Shown: positions 9,966 to 22,485, numbered from the stretch's first letter. The stretch is DNA of 64,000 nt from Anagrus nilaparvatae (GCA_022575985.1 JAKSXM010000272.1:19774501-19838500), one strand, 5' to 3'. The notes: generated from the letters alone by a model not told the origin. Numbers and translations: made by a program.

Positions 9966-12224
9966 TTGTTTAAACTGTCGTAAAACATGAACGAAATTGT
10001 TGGTTATTTAAGGAGCCAAAGGTCACGCGTTTATAATAGGGAAGCATAAGCACTAGCACGAGTGCCCAGCGAAGCCATATACTAGTAATATACTATTTAA
10101 ACGATTTAAAATTTTGTACATAATAATTGAAAACCAATTAAAATACAACCGAATTTAGGTTATATTTTTTAATTTTCATAACAGCAAATTAAAAAATTTT
10201 ACTTGAAAAACAAATAAATTTTAATACTTACTTTGATAACTACAAAGAATGCAAACTGAATGAGGAGCACTAATGTACTTCAAAATTCGATTACCCTTTT
10301 ATTTCTTTAAATATTTTGATCTTTGATTCAAGTTCTTATAGGTATAATTTTAAAGATAACCTACAATTTAAAATTTTAACATAATATTTTAATTTCCTTT
10401 TTTGAAATTTTTATCTAATGTTAATATAATCTTTTATTTCCTAATTTCCCTTTAAACAATTTTACAACTTTTTTTTTATACACATAAAATTCAATGTTAG
10501 TTAAAGGTTACTTGTATGTGAAGTATAAGTTTTTCGATATCCTATAATCTCAAAATTCTAGGATCCGAATTCAAAAACTTAGCCCAAATAGTGAAAGTAT
10601 AGATTTTACAAATATCGAATTTATAAGAACATTTTTTATAAGAATCTTATATTTCTGAACGCACTCAATACAATTTTTGAGCCAAAACCCCAAAAAATTA
10701 GTCTTCATTTCTTTTATAAGCATATATTTGACTATTTTTGGTATATTTTAATTATTTCAGAATATGATTGGTGGTTTTTTTCTGAGGTGATAACTCCAAA
10801 AAATTAGCCATACTACCATTAATAAAAACTTTCTATCTTAGAATGCATTAATATTCATAAAAATGGTTTTTCAAAGGATAGAATCTTTTTGTTCATTTAA
10901 GTTTACTCAAAGTGGTCTCATACCTTTTGTATGAATAAAATAATAAGACTTACTGTCTCAGAATGTTTTATCATTCATAAAAATGGTTTTTTAAAAGTCC
11001 AATTTTATTAGCAGATATCTTTATATCTTTATATCTACTGGAAATTCATTTAAAATTTAAAATTTTTATCCAGTTTTGACTCAGGGTTCGTGTTGAGTGA
11101 CCAAAAAAGCTGTCACAGGCTTTTTTTTAAACCAGTTGTCAATATCAGATTAATTAGTGCATTTATAGAATGCAGTAAATGGACCAAATTTGCATCATTA
11201 GTTTATGGCTGCATATTACTTTAGAAGAACGTTGGTTTTGTTGCAAAATATTAATTCGTGTTTGTAATAATAAAAAAAAAGCAAAAATAAAGTAGGATAA
11301 AAATAAAGGGTGGTTTTCATCCTTTATTTTTAAAAAATACGTTTCGAATATTTTTTCCTGTTGTATTAATACACAAAGTTTCAAAAGAATTAAAGTTGCT
11401 TTTAGGTAACCATTACTTGCAAAAACCTACTAAGAACCAGTCAAATGGTTTTTTTTTTTAATTTCAGACTTTCACCTTCTTTTCAGTACAAAATTTGACT
11501 ATAAGCTTACTCAAATGAAGAAACAACTTGAGTACAAATTAATAAAAATTTAAGATGGTTAGTTTATTAGAATTTAGTTTATTAGATGTTAATTAAAATA
11601 AAAATCTTCATCTTCAAATTCAATATGTTTTATCAGTTTTCGGTTAGAAGTTGCGGTAATATTTAAATCTTTAGACAGTGGATATGGTTCAGCTAATACA
11701 TACAAAATCAAAAATTAGGTTAGATCATGAAAATTTTTAAATAGTTTCTAAAATAATTTATAAAATGAATATTTACGTTCACACATGCAGACGCACATAC
11801 ATTTGCATATTTTACATGGAGTTGGAGGAAGAATAGATTTTTGATCTAAGACTTCCAAAAAATTAGGTATGGTTGTTATTAAAATCACCAAAAAGGGCCA
11901 AGCCATGATCTATGCACAAAAATCTTTATTATTTCTCTGCAAAAAATAATTGGAATATAAAATTCCATATGAGTCTTATGTCTTTTAAATAAGAAATTAC
12001 AAGGAAATATTTATATAAAAAAATTAATATAACACGCAAATTTTTATGCCATTGGTAAAAAAAAAAAATTTAATTTATCTGAAAAAGAATATGATTTTCT
12101 TTGTCCAAAATACAAAATTCTATAAACATTTTTAAATCAAATTTATGAAAAAAAATTTTTTAAATATCTAAATTCTTGAATTGAAAATATTTAATTTAAG
12201 GGATAATATATTGGTTTTGATCTT
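9966..12224. other. AT-rich non-coding stretch, no gene seen
   Basis: Long A/T runs throughout. An internal repeat of about 120-140 bp (TCATAAAAATGGTTTTTCAAA near 10,856 and TCATAAAAATGGTTTTTTAAA near 10,974) is the only structure. Short frames in it are low-complexity. Confidence 0.5.
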
Positions 12225-12610
12225 GCAGGTAGTTGTATGCTCGAGCGAGCGCAGCAAGCAAAGGTCGAATCTCAATATTTTTTAGTGATTTAAAACATAC
12301 GGCGAAGCCGGGCACGAGTTATAAGTGTTAACTTTATTTCCAAACGCTTACAATATTTTTTTCCTACGTAGGCGCGTAATGAGTATAGAAGATTCCGTGC
12401 CAAATTTTACGCCCAGGAGGGCAAAATAGCTATTATTTAAACAAAAGGGATACAATATTGGTTTTGTTTTTTTCATGTAGTCGTATGCACGAGCGAGTGC
12501 ATACAGTGTGCAAAATTCAAACTCCATATTTGATGAAAAGATATGAAAATTCATTTTATATTCCGGATAATGAGAATTTAATTCTTTTTCACATGAATGC
12601 ATTTTTGTTT
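12225..12610. repeat. Dispersed repeat R5 (CGAGCGAGCGCAGC motif)
   Basis: Two linked parts: CTCGAGCGAGCGCAGCAAGC near 12,240 and GCACGAGCGAGTGCATAC near 12,487, with AAAGGGATACAATATTGG. The same vocabulary (TGCACTCGCTCGCTACGC, ATCAATATTTTATCCC) recurs at 32,878 and 60,930. An 84-codon frame on the minus strand is probably a by-product of the repeat. Confidence 0.45.
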
Positions 12611-13186
12611 ACGGTAACTGTTTCTAAGCTTTAAACCAAGGCTCGTTAAACCAATGGCACAAAATTTCGCATATAATTGGTTAAAAAATTTTTGTTTACC
12701 TTAATTAATATTTTTTGTCAACCGATTATATTTATACTTTTTTGTACTAATTATTGTAAAATATTAGGATACTATAACCAAAAAATAAAAAACAATAATT
12801 AGTATTGAAGTTAGTAACTTATTATATTTAATTATTGGACTAAAAGTACTCAAGATTTTAATTCAACATAAAAATATATATACAAAAGTGAAGTTGATTT
12901 TCTGGCTTAAATAATAATTTAAAACAAATTAACCTGTTTTTTGTGTAAAATAATTTAGTTATAAATGAGATATTGTTAACTAGTCAAAAAAATTCAAAAC
13001 ATAGCCTAAAATACACTAAATTTTAAATTCAAACTTTAGTGTTTGGCTTGGAAACGTCAGGGAGGATTGTGACGACAGAGGGCGGAAATCCCATTGATTA
13101 AAATGTAAGAATCATATTCACTCCAGTCAAATCGCGGTTTAGGGTATTTAGTTACTGGCCATCATGAGCATTGGTTTACTTAAGGT
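12611..13186. other. AT-rich non-coding stretch
   Basis: Nothing recognisable. The last part (near 13,040-13,140) is less AT-rich (GGAAACGTCAGGGAGG) but has no gene features. Confidence 0.4.
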
Positions 13187-13495
13187 TTTAACATGGAGCA
13201 TGTTCATTGGATGGTGTATTTGAAAAAGTTTGGCTGGTGAAAAAGTGACGTTTTTAGGAAGGGGGGTGAAATGGACTTAGAATATTTTCGATTTAGGGAC
13301 TTTGAATAATTTGAAGTGGGAGTCAGGATCTGATCAGACCCTGATCAGGCCCTGATAACAACAACAACTTAGAATACTTTAAGTTTATGGACTTAGGATA
13401 GTCTATATTTCAGGATTTATTGTTTTTGGATTTATTACTATGATGAGTAAACATGTTCCATGCTCGTTGGTTGTGTAGTTACACAAACCGGTTTT
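13187..13495. mobile_element. MITE-like element M1
   Basis: Starts TTAACATGGAGCATGTTCAT and ends GTAAACATGTTCCATGCTCG then GTTACACAAACCGG. The ends are inverted versions of each other around ATGGAACATGTT. The interior has GGACTTAGAATATTTTCG and a doubled CCCTGATCAG. Confidence 0.65.
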
Positions 13496-13499
13496 TTGA

Positions 13500-14110
13500 G
13501 TAGCTGATCACAAAGTTCGGGGTCTTTTCCTAGAGAAATAGGCTGGACACCCTTGAATTTGCAAAAACTTTTATGTATCCACACTTTGAGTGTCTATATT
13601 TGGTCCATAAGGGTTGTTTGGGACGGTGATCACGAATTTCGGGGATATTTTTATGAAAAATTAATATTTCACTCTTGAATTAGCACAATATACTCCCCCC
13701 TCTAAAAGAGCTATTTTTGCAATTTTCGCGCTGTCAGTGTCCAGAATTTGTACATATGGGTTTTTGGATCATTGATCATGAATTTTAGGATCCTATCTAC
13801 TAAAAATTGGCATTTCACCCTAAAATTTGAAAAAACGTGAAATTCACAAAAAATACCATTTTTAGACGTAGTTTTTGCTAATTTAAGGCAATTGCTGTAG
13901 GCAGAATCCCGAAAGTCGTGATCAGCGACCCAGTAACTTTCTGGACACTTAAAGTTCAAATATATAAAAAGTATTCCTTTTTAGGGGTAGTTTTTGCAAA
14001 TCTAAGCGTGTTCCGCTCATTTCTCTTGGAAAAAATTCCGAAATTCGTGATCAGTAACACAAAGCCAGTGATTAAACACAGTAAACCGCGATTTGTCAGT
14101 TGTTGATTTA
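13500..14110. repeat. Degenerate tandem repeat R6
   Basis: The phrase CTGATCACAAAGTTCGGGG / GTGATCACGAATTTCGGGG / TTGATCATGAATTTTAGG / GTGATCAG recurs at roughly 120-160-bp steps, each followed by a TTTTTGCAAAT phrase. Frames through it on both strands are repeat by-products. Confidence 0.5.
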
Positions 14111-14829
14111 GTTAGCAATTGTAGTTTTTTTAAATTTTGTCCCAGGCTTTTTTTTTAATTTTTTGAGTTTCTGAAATTTAGAGGATTAATATTTCCAAAA
14201 AGATCTAGTTACTATTTTCTTTAACCTTTCATTATCCGAGTCGACAAAATTCACATTCCACAATTGTATCTAAATATTTAAGTATTCAGAGTAATCGTGC
14301 CTAAAAAAAAAATCATTCATAAAAATGTGTAATTTAATAATATATTACATGTATATCAAGCAGCAAAAATAAAGAAGAAGTAAATAAAAGTTTCATTTAT
14401 ATATATCGATAGAAAATTTACAACATAACCCGTCATGTCCCTTGTAATGAGCATTTTACCTTTCTCCTTGAGAATATTTATAAACCTAAAAAATATATAG
14501 CTTAGCCTGTACGTAATTAAAAATTTTACTTATTTTGGCATAAATTTACTAAAATTAAATAAGAATTTAACCTGTCTAAAACAGTGAATTTATAGTTATA
14601 AATCGAAAAGTTTTATTATTGGTCCAACAAGGTCGTAAAAAATAAAAGTTTTATCTAAATCATGTTATGTAATATGAATTTTCATAAATGAACGTAATAC
14701 AAAATGCTAGGCTTATGTTGAAAATTTCTAATCTCCTCAGCAGGTACCTAGAAAGTGCTAAAGATTCAAATTTTATTAATTAATTTTTAATTTCCATTAT
14801 TACGTGAAAGTGAAAATTAGGTAACAAGG
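14111..14829. other. AT-rich non-coding stretch
   Basis: Simple A/T-rich DNA with no gene, RNA or clear repeat identified. Confidence 0.4.
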
Positions 14830-15500
14830 AGATCCTATGGTCTCTGAGTCCCAAAATTGCTCTTAAATTTTAAGAATGGGTTTGATATGTTTAAAAAATA
14901 TTATTAGCATCTAGAAATTACTTTAATTAGCCTATTTGGCCAACAGCAAATGTTATAAGAGAAGGGTTTTTATACTATCTTCTAAATGACGCTGCTACAT
15001 TGTTTCATAGGTCTCCAAAATTTTTTGCAAGCTTCCAGTTTCTAAAATTGTTTTACTCATTTCTATTCTTGGAAAGATTTTCGAGATATAACTTTTTTTA
15101 GAAACCTTAAATTTGGAGTGAATTCAAATTATCATATCCAGCTTTTAAAAAATTTTTGTGACCTATATAAGACCCATTTTCATCAAACATTTTAATTTTA
15201 TGGCAATTTAGAAAATGGTAAGTTTCAACCAAAAATAGGTTTTAGGCCAACACCAGAGAATTAGTGATAAAAAAGAAACAATTTACGGATCTTCAAAGAA
15301 GACCCTTACAGCAAAAAAATGAGACCTATCAGAAGATATTTGATTGATTTACAACATAAAGTCTTGCGTTTCTTGGCCCAGAAGTCCTATTTGAATAAAT
15401 AGTGAGTATTTATCATATTTTTTCAAAATAATAAACTAATTTTTACCTATCCCGTTTAATTTAATATTCCAAATGTCTAGGTCCTCCCTGTTAGTCCCAT
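14830..15500. repeat. Dispersed repeat R4, copy
   Basis: Collinear with 62,880-63,620: AAAAAATGAGACC.A.CAGAAG, then TTGCGTTTCTTGGCCCAGAAG (63.4 kb has TGCGTTTCAGGCCCAGAAGG), then CATATTTTTTCAA..AATAAACT and ATTCCAAATGT. Diverged; non-coding. Confidence 0.55.
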
Positions 15501-16264
15501 TTACTTAAAAAATATTTAAAATCCCTTAATTAATTTTAATAAAATAGTATCCAGTCTAATATACATAAAATAACGAAAAAGGTGCTTTGTGTGTATAAAA
15601 AATGTATATATAATTTTCTTCTTTGTCAAGTATTATATTATAAATACATCGTGTAGAAAAGAAAATAAAGAGGCAAAAAACATCGTGGCCACGGTTTTGA
15701 CTTTAACGACTTCGGTAGGAGATAAGAAAAAATAAAAAAAAATAAAATAAAGACAGAAGATTCCGGTATATATTAAACGAATATGTTGCTCAGCTTTTAA
15801 ATGTTCTTATCATATATAACAATCTTTATATTTATGCACAAAAGAATTTTTCTTTTTATTAGTTTATAGTATGCCACTATACTACCAACTGCATATTATA
15901 TTTTAATATTCTTTATGCATGTGAATTTAAAATTTTTTTTTTTTGTAAATTTTAATTTTTCTAATATTTTATTTATTTATTATATATGTTTTTATTTATT
16001 GTTCATAAATTATATTACGTGAATAGAAAATTTATGTAACGAGAGTATGCATGTTGACAAATATTGCGATATGGATATATATATATGGATTGGTTCAATT
16101 ATTTTGATAAAGAAAATTTGATTTTAGAAAAATAAATTTACGATTGATTTGCATAAACACAACCAAAATGCATTCAACATGTTTATTTACAGTTGAGAAT
16201 TAGGTATAATGCATAAATGTTACGCAACATTACAATACAATTTGCTATTTTTATATTTCGTAAT
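15501..16264. other. AT-rich non-coding stretch
   Basis: Long A/T homopolymers and ATATAT runs; no gene features. Confidence 0.4.
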
Positions 16265-16735
16265 TATCACCTTATTGGATGTTAAGGTTCTAAACCCATA
16301 CTATTCCCATTTTCCCATTTGACCTCTCCCTTAAATCAGACATATTTTACCTCCCCTCCCCTTAAATAAAAAATTATAAACTCTTTTGCTAAAAAATTAT
16401 ATAAAGTAATTATTTCCTTGAATTCCGTCTTTTTATAAAAATATTAGGTTTTTAGGAAGTTACGATGCAGGATTAGGCACCCTACATTTTTGATTAAAAA
16501 TATCATAAAAATAATGAATGTACTAATCTCAGTCTCGATTTGCATCTTGGTCTCGAAATTTGGCACTTGTAAGAATAATACGGGCTTAGAAAATCAGAAT
16601 ACATTGGGTTTAGAATCTTAACATCTAGTATAGGTGATTATTTAAAATTATAAAAATATAGCACCGCACTTAGCTACAAGTAAACATGTACCATGCATTT
16701 TGGTTGTATTTAAACAAGTAAAGTTTTTTATATTA
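16265..16735. repeat. Degraded M1-like element, inverted orientation
   Basis: CCCATTTGACCTCTCCCTTA and CCTCCCCTCCCC are reverse complements of the M1 interior style. The right end GTAAACATGTACCATGCAT matches an M1 terminus. Confidence 0.4.
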
Positions 16736-17955
16736 AAATTCATCTGTCCGAGAATGCCGATTAGGGGCTAATAGGTTAACCCATATTTTATGATTTACTT
16801 ATTAAGAACAAAAAAAAATTCTCTTCAAAATCACCTGAACTACTCCATATCAAACACGATAGTAGCATTTTTTTAAAAAAAGAAAATTTCAAGAATTTCA
16901 GATACATTTTATTTTATTTTTATTACCTTTTTATATTATTATTAGTATCATGTGGAACTCAATAAAATTGTCATTAAAATTGTAACTAAATATAATTTGC
17001 TTTTGACAAAAATTAAAAAAAAAACCCCTTTTTATATTTAAATATACATTTAAAATTTTTATTATTTATAAAGTATCTTTTTTATTTATTAATAATATGA
17101 GTTTTTAATGACTCATTTTTGTTCTTTTATACAAATATTTTAAATTTTTTATTACAATTTGACATTTTTTCAAAAAATGTGTTCTTATGTACATTTAAAA
17201 AATTTAATGAACTTATGCTATAATTTTGAATTAATACAAAAGTCGAATAATTTAATGACAGTATGCTTCTAAAACTTCTGTCATCTGCCATAACATTACA
17301 TGGTGTATTCTGAAAGAGAAAATAAATTTTATATTTATATTTAAAAAAAAAATTTAATAATACATACCACTCTTTCGATAATATCTTCAGCAGCCTTAAC
17401 TTTAGTGAAAAAACCTAAAAAAAATTTCCTCTATAATAAATTATATGTCGGTGGTCCCAAGTATGAAAAAGTCAAAAATTCAAAAAATTTCACTCCGTAG
17501 TTTAATATATATTGGACGTATTTTTTGGCTCTGTATCCATTTTATGAATTATTTTATATACACTTGAATTTATTAAATGATTAAAAATTAGGCAAGGCTG
17601 TTTTTTCAATTATTTAAAAATTTACCCTGAAACATATAAAACAATAACAATTGAATTTTCGTAAATCAAATAGATTTTTTCTAAGTGTGGCGAAAACCAC
17701 CCCTTCTAAAAATTTTTTACTGCCAAAAATAAAATATATTTATTATTAATTTTTGATTAATGTCTGTTTTTTAAAGTCATATATTATATATATATAATAA
17801 TATATATACACGCTGATTCCGAAACAGTAGTAGTTGCGCGCGCACATTAGTAAGCGCGAAGTATAATGTTAAAAATTTTCACAGTGGAGCCACAACATTT
17901 CAAATAAAATAATAAAATGGTAAAGAAGTTTAGGTAATTACTTAAGTTTAGGTAA
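16736..17955. other. AT-rich non-coding stretch
   Basis: No gene seen. An AT microsatellite near 17,780-17,810 precedes GAAACAGTAGTAGTTGCG, which resembles the inverted GGAAACTACTGTG outside the right end of the next element. Confidence 0.4.
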
Positions 17956-19025
17956 TCTGAACCGGAATTCAGTTATCCGTAATCTCGAAATGGCGAAACA
18001 AAATGGGTTATCAAACTGGCTAATCAAACAGGCTTAACAACATGGCTCAACAAAATGGCTTATCAAAATGGCTAAGCAAACTGGCTTAACTAAATGGCTT
18101 ATCAAACTAGCTTTAGAACAAGGCAAAACAAAATGTTAATTCAAACTGGCTTATCAAACTGGCTATACAAAATGGCAAATCAAAATGGGTTATTAAGCTG
18201 GCTTAACAATATGGCGAAACAAAATGACTTATTATACTGGCTTTACAAAATAGCAAAAAAAATGGCAAATCAAACTGGCTTAACAACATGGTGAAACAAA
18301 ATAGCTAATCAAATTAGTTTATCAAACTGGCGAAACAAAATGGCTTATCAAACTGGCTTAACAACATGGCGAAAAAATGGCTTATCATACTGGCTTTAAA
18401 ATAAGGCAAAACAAAATGGCAAATCAAAGTGGCTCATCAAAATGGCTTAACAAAATGGATTATCAAATTGGCTTAACAACATGGCGAAACAAAATGGCTT
18501 ATCAAGCTGGCTTTACAAATTGGAAAATCAAACTGGCTCTTCAAACAGGCTTAACAACATGGCGAAACAAAATGGCTTGGTTTGGTTAAGCCAGCTTGTT
18601 AAAAAATTTTGGTAATCCATTTCAATAAGCCATTTTGTTGAGCCAGTTTGATTTGCCTTTTTGTTCTGCCAAGTTGTAAAGCCAGTTTGATAAGCCATTT
18701 TGTTTCGCTATGTTGTTAAGCCAGTTGGATATTCCATTTTGTTAAGCCAGTTTGATTAGCCATTTTTTTTTCGACATGTTGTTAAGCCAGTTTGATTTGC
18801 CTTTTTGTTCTGTCAAGTTGTAAAGCCAATTTGATAAACCATTTTGTTTCGCCATCCATGTTGTTAAACCAGTTTGATAAGCCATTTTGTTTCGCCATGT
18901 TGTTAAGCCAGTTTGATTTGCCATTTTCTTTCGCCATTTTGTAAAGCCACTATGATAACCCACTTTGTTGAGCCAGTTTGTTTAGCCATTTCGTTAAGCT
19001 AGTTTTTGCGCAATAACCGAATTCT
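17956..19025. mobile_element. Foldback-type element with arms of 13-bp tandem repeats
   Basis: From about 17,987 to 18,590 the unit TGGCTTATCAAAC (13 bp; variants TGGCTTAACAACA and TGGCGAAACAAAA) repeats dozens of times. From 18,590 to about 19,005 the reverse complement (AAGCCAGTTTGATAAGCCA and variants) repeats. Units group in threes (39 bp, 13 codons), so long frames with repeated NKMAYQTGLTTWR-like text appear on both strands; these are by-products. Just outside, GAATTCAGTTAT (left) and ATAACCGAATTC (right) are also inverted. The architecture resembles foldback transposons, whose long arms are made of short tandem repeats. Confidence 0.7.
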
Positions 19026-19441
19026 GGGTCGGAAACTACTGTGATCAGGTGTCCAGGTTATTCGGGGTTATTTAATACTACAATTTTCCAAACTTTAATG
19101 GACTTAGATGTTTCCAAGTTTTAGCGCCATTTTGAACTACAAAGTTCCAATTTTTAATGGACTTAGAGGTTTCTACTTTTTTGAGGTTATGGATCACCTA
19201 GTTCTGGGTCTGAAATATTATGACCAGGTGCCCAAGGTCATTTTGAGTAGTCCATTACCATACCCATCAAAAGTCGAATGCCTCTAAGTGGTTTTAGCAT
19301 TTACTTTTGGTTATGAAGACTTTAACGCAATTAAAATCAAAACTTCAAGGGCGAAATGACATCCGATTTGGCAAAAACTTGCTAGGGTCAGTTTTGGACC
19401 TGGACTTGACAATTAAGCACCACCCAACTCGTTTTTTTAAT
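19026..19441. other. Non-coding stretch with internal repeat phrase
   Basis: CTTTAATGGACTTAGATGTTTC and TTTAATGGACTTAGAGGTTTC lie about 63 bp apart, and GGTCGGAAACTACTGTGATC recurs loosely as GGTCTGAAATATTATGACC. No convincing gene. Confidence 0.35.
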
Positions 19442-19540
19442 AACAAAATATCTTTGGAAAAATCAAGTTGCAGGGGTCCAGAAGGGCGTAGCCTGCCTCC
19501 CCGGACACCTGCAACTTGATTTTTCCAAAGATATTTTGTT
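19442..19540. repeat. Perfect hairpin, 33-bp arms
   Basis: Arms 19,442-19,474 and 19,508-19,540 (starting AACAAAATATCTTTGG and ending its complement) are exact inverted copies. The 33-base loop is GC-rich (GGGCGTAGCCTGCCTCCCC). A diverged half-copy with a similar GC-rich segment occurs at 21,420-21,515. Confidence 0.85.
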
Positions 19541-20345
19541 TTAGGTTACTCAATATTTTGTATTAACAACCTTCTTTTACTCGAAGTTTTATGTAAAATT
19601 TACTGAATCATAAAAATTATGGGCATAGGAACCCAGGCGCATAATCAGTGATCAGCAAATTATAAACTTAGCTAGCTTTCCCTAGGTTTCACAAGTAACC
19701 GTTGCTTCCCACCCTGCTAATAGCTGTTCAAGCTGCTTTCAGTTACTATATTGATTTACTAAGGTTTTTTTAAGAAATTTGATTTGATAAAAATTTTTTT
19801 CTCGGAAATCCAATTTTTTCAACATTAAAATCAATCGAAATGATACCTATGGCTGATGTTTTTTCCGGTAATTTTTGCAGTATTTTGTCGTGAACCCGAT
19901 GTTTCTGTTTATTATCATGTTCCCGTGATTCGCATCAGGGCACACATGCATACATATTTAAAAATTTATAAAATATTAGTGCAAAACTTTTATAATTTTC
20001 GAAAAATGATTGTAACTTTTGACAGTTCTAAGCGTTTACCTTGAAAATTTAGGTGAATATATAAAAAATGCACCCGAGACGAATGTAATTCTTTTTGATA
20101 AAAAATTTTTCCTGGGTTTTCAGTTTTTTAGGTTTTTTTTTAAATTTCATACAAATTTTATTCTTGGAAATTCAGTTTTTTTAACATAAAAGTTTTTGTC
20201 GTTATCAATCGAAATAAAACCTAACCTATGCTTTTACCCGTAATTTTTGCCGTCTTTTGCCGTAAACCCGATTACAGAAAGCTACAGAAGCTTTTATCGT
20301 GTTCTCATTTATCGCGTTCGGATACACAAACATAATTAATGAATA
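19541..20345. repeat. Dispersed repeat R2, copy
   Basis: TTTTAGGTTACTCAATATTTTG, ACTTAGCTAGCTTTCCC, TAGTTACTATATTGATTTAC, TTTGACAGTTCTAAGCG, then GTAATTTTTGCCGTCTTTTG and GCGTTCGGATACACAAACAT. The order is the same as at 21,510-22,090; part of the interior is duplicated. Confidence 0.6.
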
Positions 20346-20844
20346 TAGGATGACTCTTTTAATTAAACTCTAATATATTAAAAAAACTAATACTTTTTGA
20401 TGAACATAAAACTTAGCTTTAATTTTTACAGCTTACTAAAATATAAACACTTTTTTAATTCAAAAAAAAAAAGGAACTTGAAGTAAAACATTAATTTGAT
20501 AAAAAAAGTTAACTTTTTATAATTTACTTCTTTAATGAATTTAAAGCATCAATTTTTTCCTGCTTTTTTAAAGTTATTTTGTTTTAATTAACTTTGTGGA
20601 GCTTTACGTAATTTTTGAAATTAAATTAAATAAGTTATTTTATTTTTGATTTTAAAAAATAAATTTTACTTGCCTAAAAATTTTGATTATTGATTCATGC
20701 AGTGGAAAAGTTGAAATTTTTTAATAATTTAATAATTTTATTACAGAATGCTTATTTTAAAAGTGAAAATTTGGATTCAGAAATGTAATGTTTTTTAAAA
20801 AAACATCAGTTTTTTTTGTCGAAAAACCAATTTTAGTGAAATTG
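20346..20844. other. AT-rich non-coding stretch
   Basis: Nothing recognised apart from A/T runs. Confidence 0.4.
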
Positions 20845-20972
20845 AAAACCGTCAATTGACCCGTAATTTTTGCCGTCTTTTGCCGTAAAACCGATGTCTG
20901 TAGCTTTTATCGTGTTATCGTTTATCGCGTTCGGACACACATACAAACATAATTAAAAATTTATATATATAT
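20845..20972. repeat. R2 tail fragment
   Basis: CCCGTAATTTTTGCCGTC..TTTGCCGTAAAACCGATG then TCGCGTTCGGACACACATAC. It ends in a TATATATATAT run that is the insertion site of the next element. Confidence 0.55.
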
Positions 20973-21266
20973 GTTACGCCCGAAACGAAGTAACGGCCGG
21001 TTTCATGGAATGGGACATCAAACCGGCCGGTTCCGCGGAACGGGGCATCAAATTAAATAAATTAATACATTGAAAATAAAAAAATTTTCTAAGAAAAAAA
21101 TTTTTGTTTAATTTATTTTACATTTAAAATACGTTTTTGAACAATACTGACTAATTATAAGATAAAAAATTTGTTTGACTTATCAAATTTTATTCATAAT
21201 TTCATCAAACCGGCTGATGACTGTCCGATTCCGCGGAACCGGCCGTTACCTCGTTTCGGGCGTAAC
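20973..21266. mobile_element. 294-bp MITE-like element with GC-rich terminal inverted repeats
   Basis: The left end GTTACGCCCGAAACGAAGTA and the right end (inverted) GTTACGCCCGAAACGAGGTA match for at least 31 bp with one mismatch, continuing into ACGGCCGGTT. The interior left part duplicates CCGGCCGGTT(T/C)C..GGAA..GGGACATCAAA. The core is AT-rich and non-coding. The flanks are AT microsatellite on both sides, so the target duplication cannot be read; TA or ATAT is possible. Family not recognised. Confidence 0.75.
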
Positions 21267-21409
21267 ATATATATATACTAGCTGCCTAATTTGAAAAAGT
21301 ATCCTTAAAAAAATATAACAGAAAATTCGCAAGGAAAATAATTATAATGTCTATCCCATAAAATATTATAATTTTTCAAAAGTAGGTAAAGTAAGTTATA
21401 TATCTATAT

Positions 21410-22100
21410 CTATATATATTGCCTCCAGCTCGCTTCGCTCGCCCCGGCAGCTACCGTGGGTGTTGCGCCCCCCTGGACCCCTGCGGCTTTATTTTTACAA
21501 AAATATGTTGTTTTAGGTTACTCTATATTTTGTAAAATAATCTTTTTTTACCCAAAGTATTATCTAAAATTTACTAAATCATAAAAATTACGGGCATATG
21601 AATCCAGACAGATAATTAGTAATCAGCAATAGAAAGCTTAGCTACCCTTCCATAGGATCCAGAAGTGTTCTTTGTTTCCCTCGAATACCCATTCTAGGGT
21701 TCTGTCTGATAATAGCTATTCAAGCTTCTTTTAGTTACTATATTCAGTTACTACATCAGTGGCTGATAAAAATTAGAAATATATATAATGTTAGTCCTAA
21801 ACTTTTATTATTTTCGAAAAACTATTGTATCTTTTGACAGATCGAACCGATCACCTTGAAAATTTTGGCGGATACGTAAAAAATATACCCGAGTCGAATG
21901 AAATTCTTTTTGATAAAAAATTTTTCCTCAGTTTTTTGTTTTTTTGGTTTTTTTTTTTAAATTTGATAAAAATTTTTTTCTTGAAAATTCAGTTTTCTCA
22001 ACATAAAAAATTTTTGTCGTTATCAATCGAAACGAAACCTAGCCTATGTTTTGACCCGTAATTTTTGCCGTCTTTTGCCGTAAACAAACATACATAAGTA
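21410..22100. repeat. Dispersed repeat R2, copy with GC-rich head
   Basis: Head: GCTCGCTTCGCTCGCCCCGG and GGACCCCTGCGGC. It then runs collinear with the 19.5-20.3 kb copy down to TAATTTTTGCCGTCTTTTGC. The next copy of the AGATCGAACCGATC phrase follows at about 21,838. Confidence 0.6.
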
Positions 22101-22103
22101 AAG

Positions 22104-22162
22104 ATTTATATATATATATATATAGGATAGGATATAGGATAGGAAGGATAGGATAGGATATA
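22104..22162. repeat. Microsatellite, (TA)n then GGATA-type repeats
   Basis: A TATATATATATATATATA run followed by irregular GGATAGGATATAGGATAGGA. It is not the insect telomere repeat TTAGG. Confidence 0.8.
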
Positions 22163-22485
22163 AATTTGAAATCCAAATTTTTTGCTAAAAAATATATGTT
22201 ACTCTGGAAACATCTAACCGATTTGCTTGAAAATTTAGGTGGACACGTAAAAAACAATTCTAAATCATATAAAAACTTTTCTGATTACAAATAAATTCCA
22301 AATTTTTAAGTTAATTACGATTTTTTTGAAAATTTACGAAAACATCAAAAATGATCACTTTTTTGAAAAAACCTATAAATATCGATTAAGGGACTACATT
22401 TAGAGGGAGTCAGGAAAAATAAATGTAGGTTTTAAATAATAACACAGTTACGTTTTTAATTAAGTTGCTATTTATTATACTGATT

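Noticed and set aside
18094..18963. Repeat proteins with NKMAYQTGLTTW-like units on both strands
   Set aside because: By-product of the 39-bp (3 x 13) periodic repeat; frames open on both strands with no gene structure.
22104..22162. Possible telomere-like repeat
   Set aside because: Unit is irregular GGATA/ATAGGATAGGA, not TTAGG, and very short.
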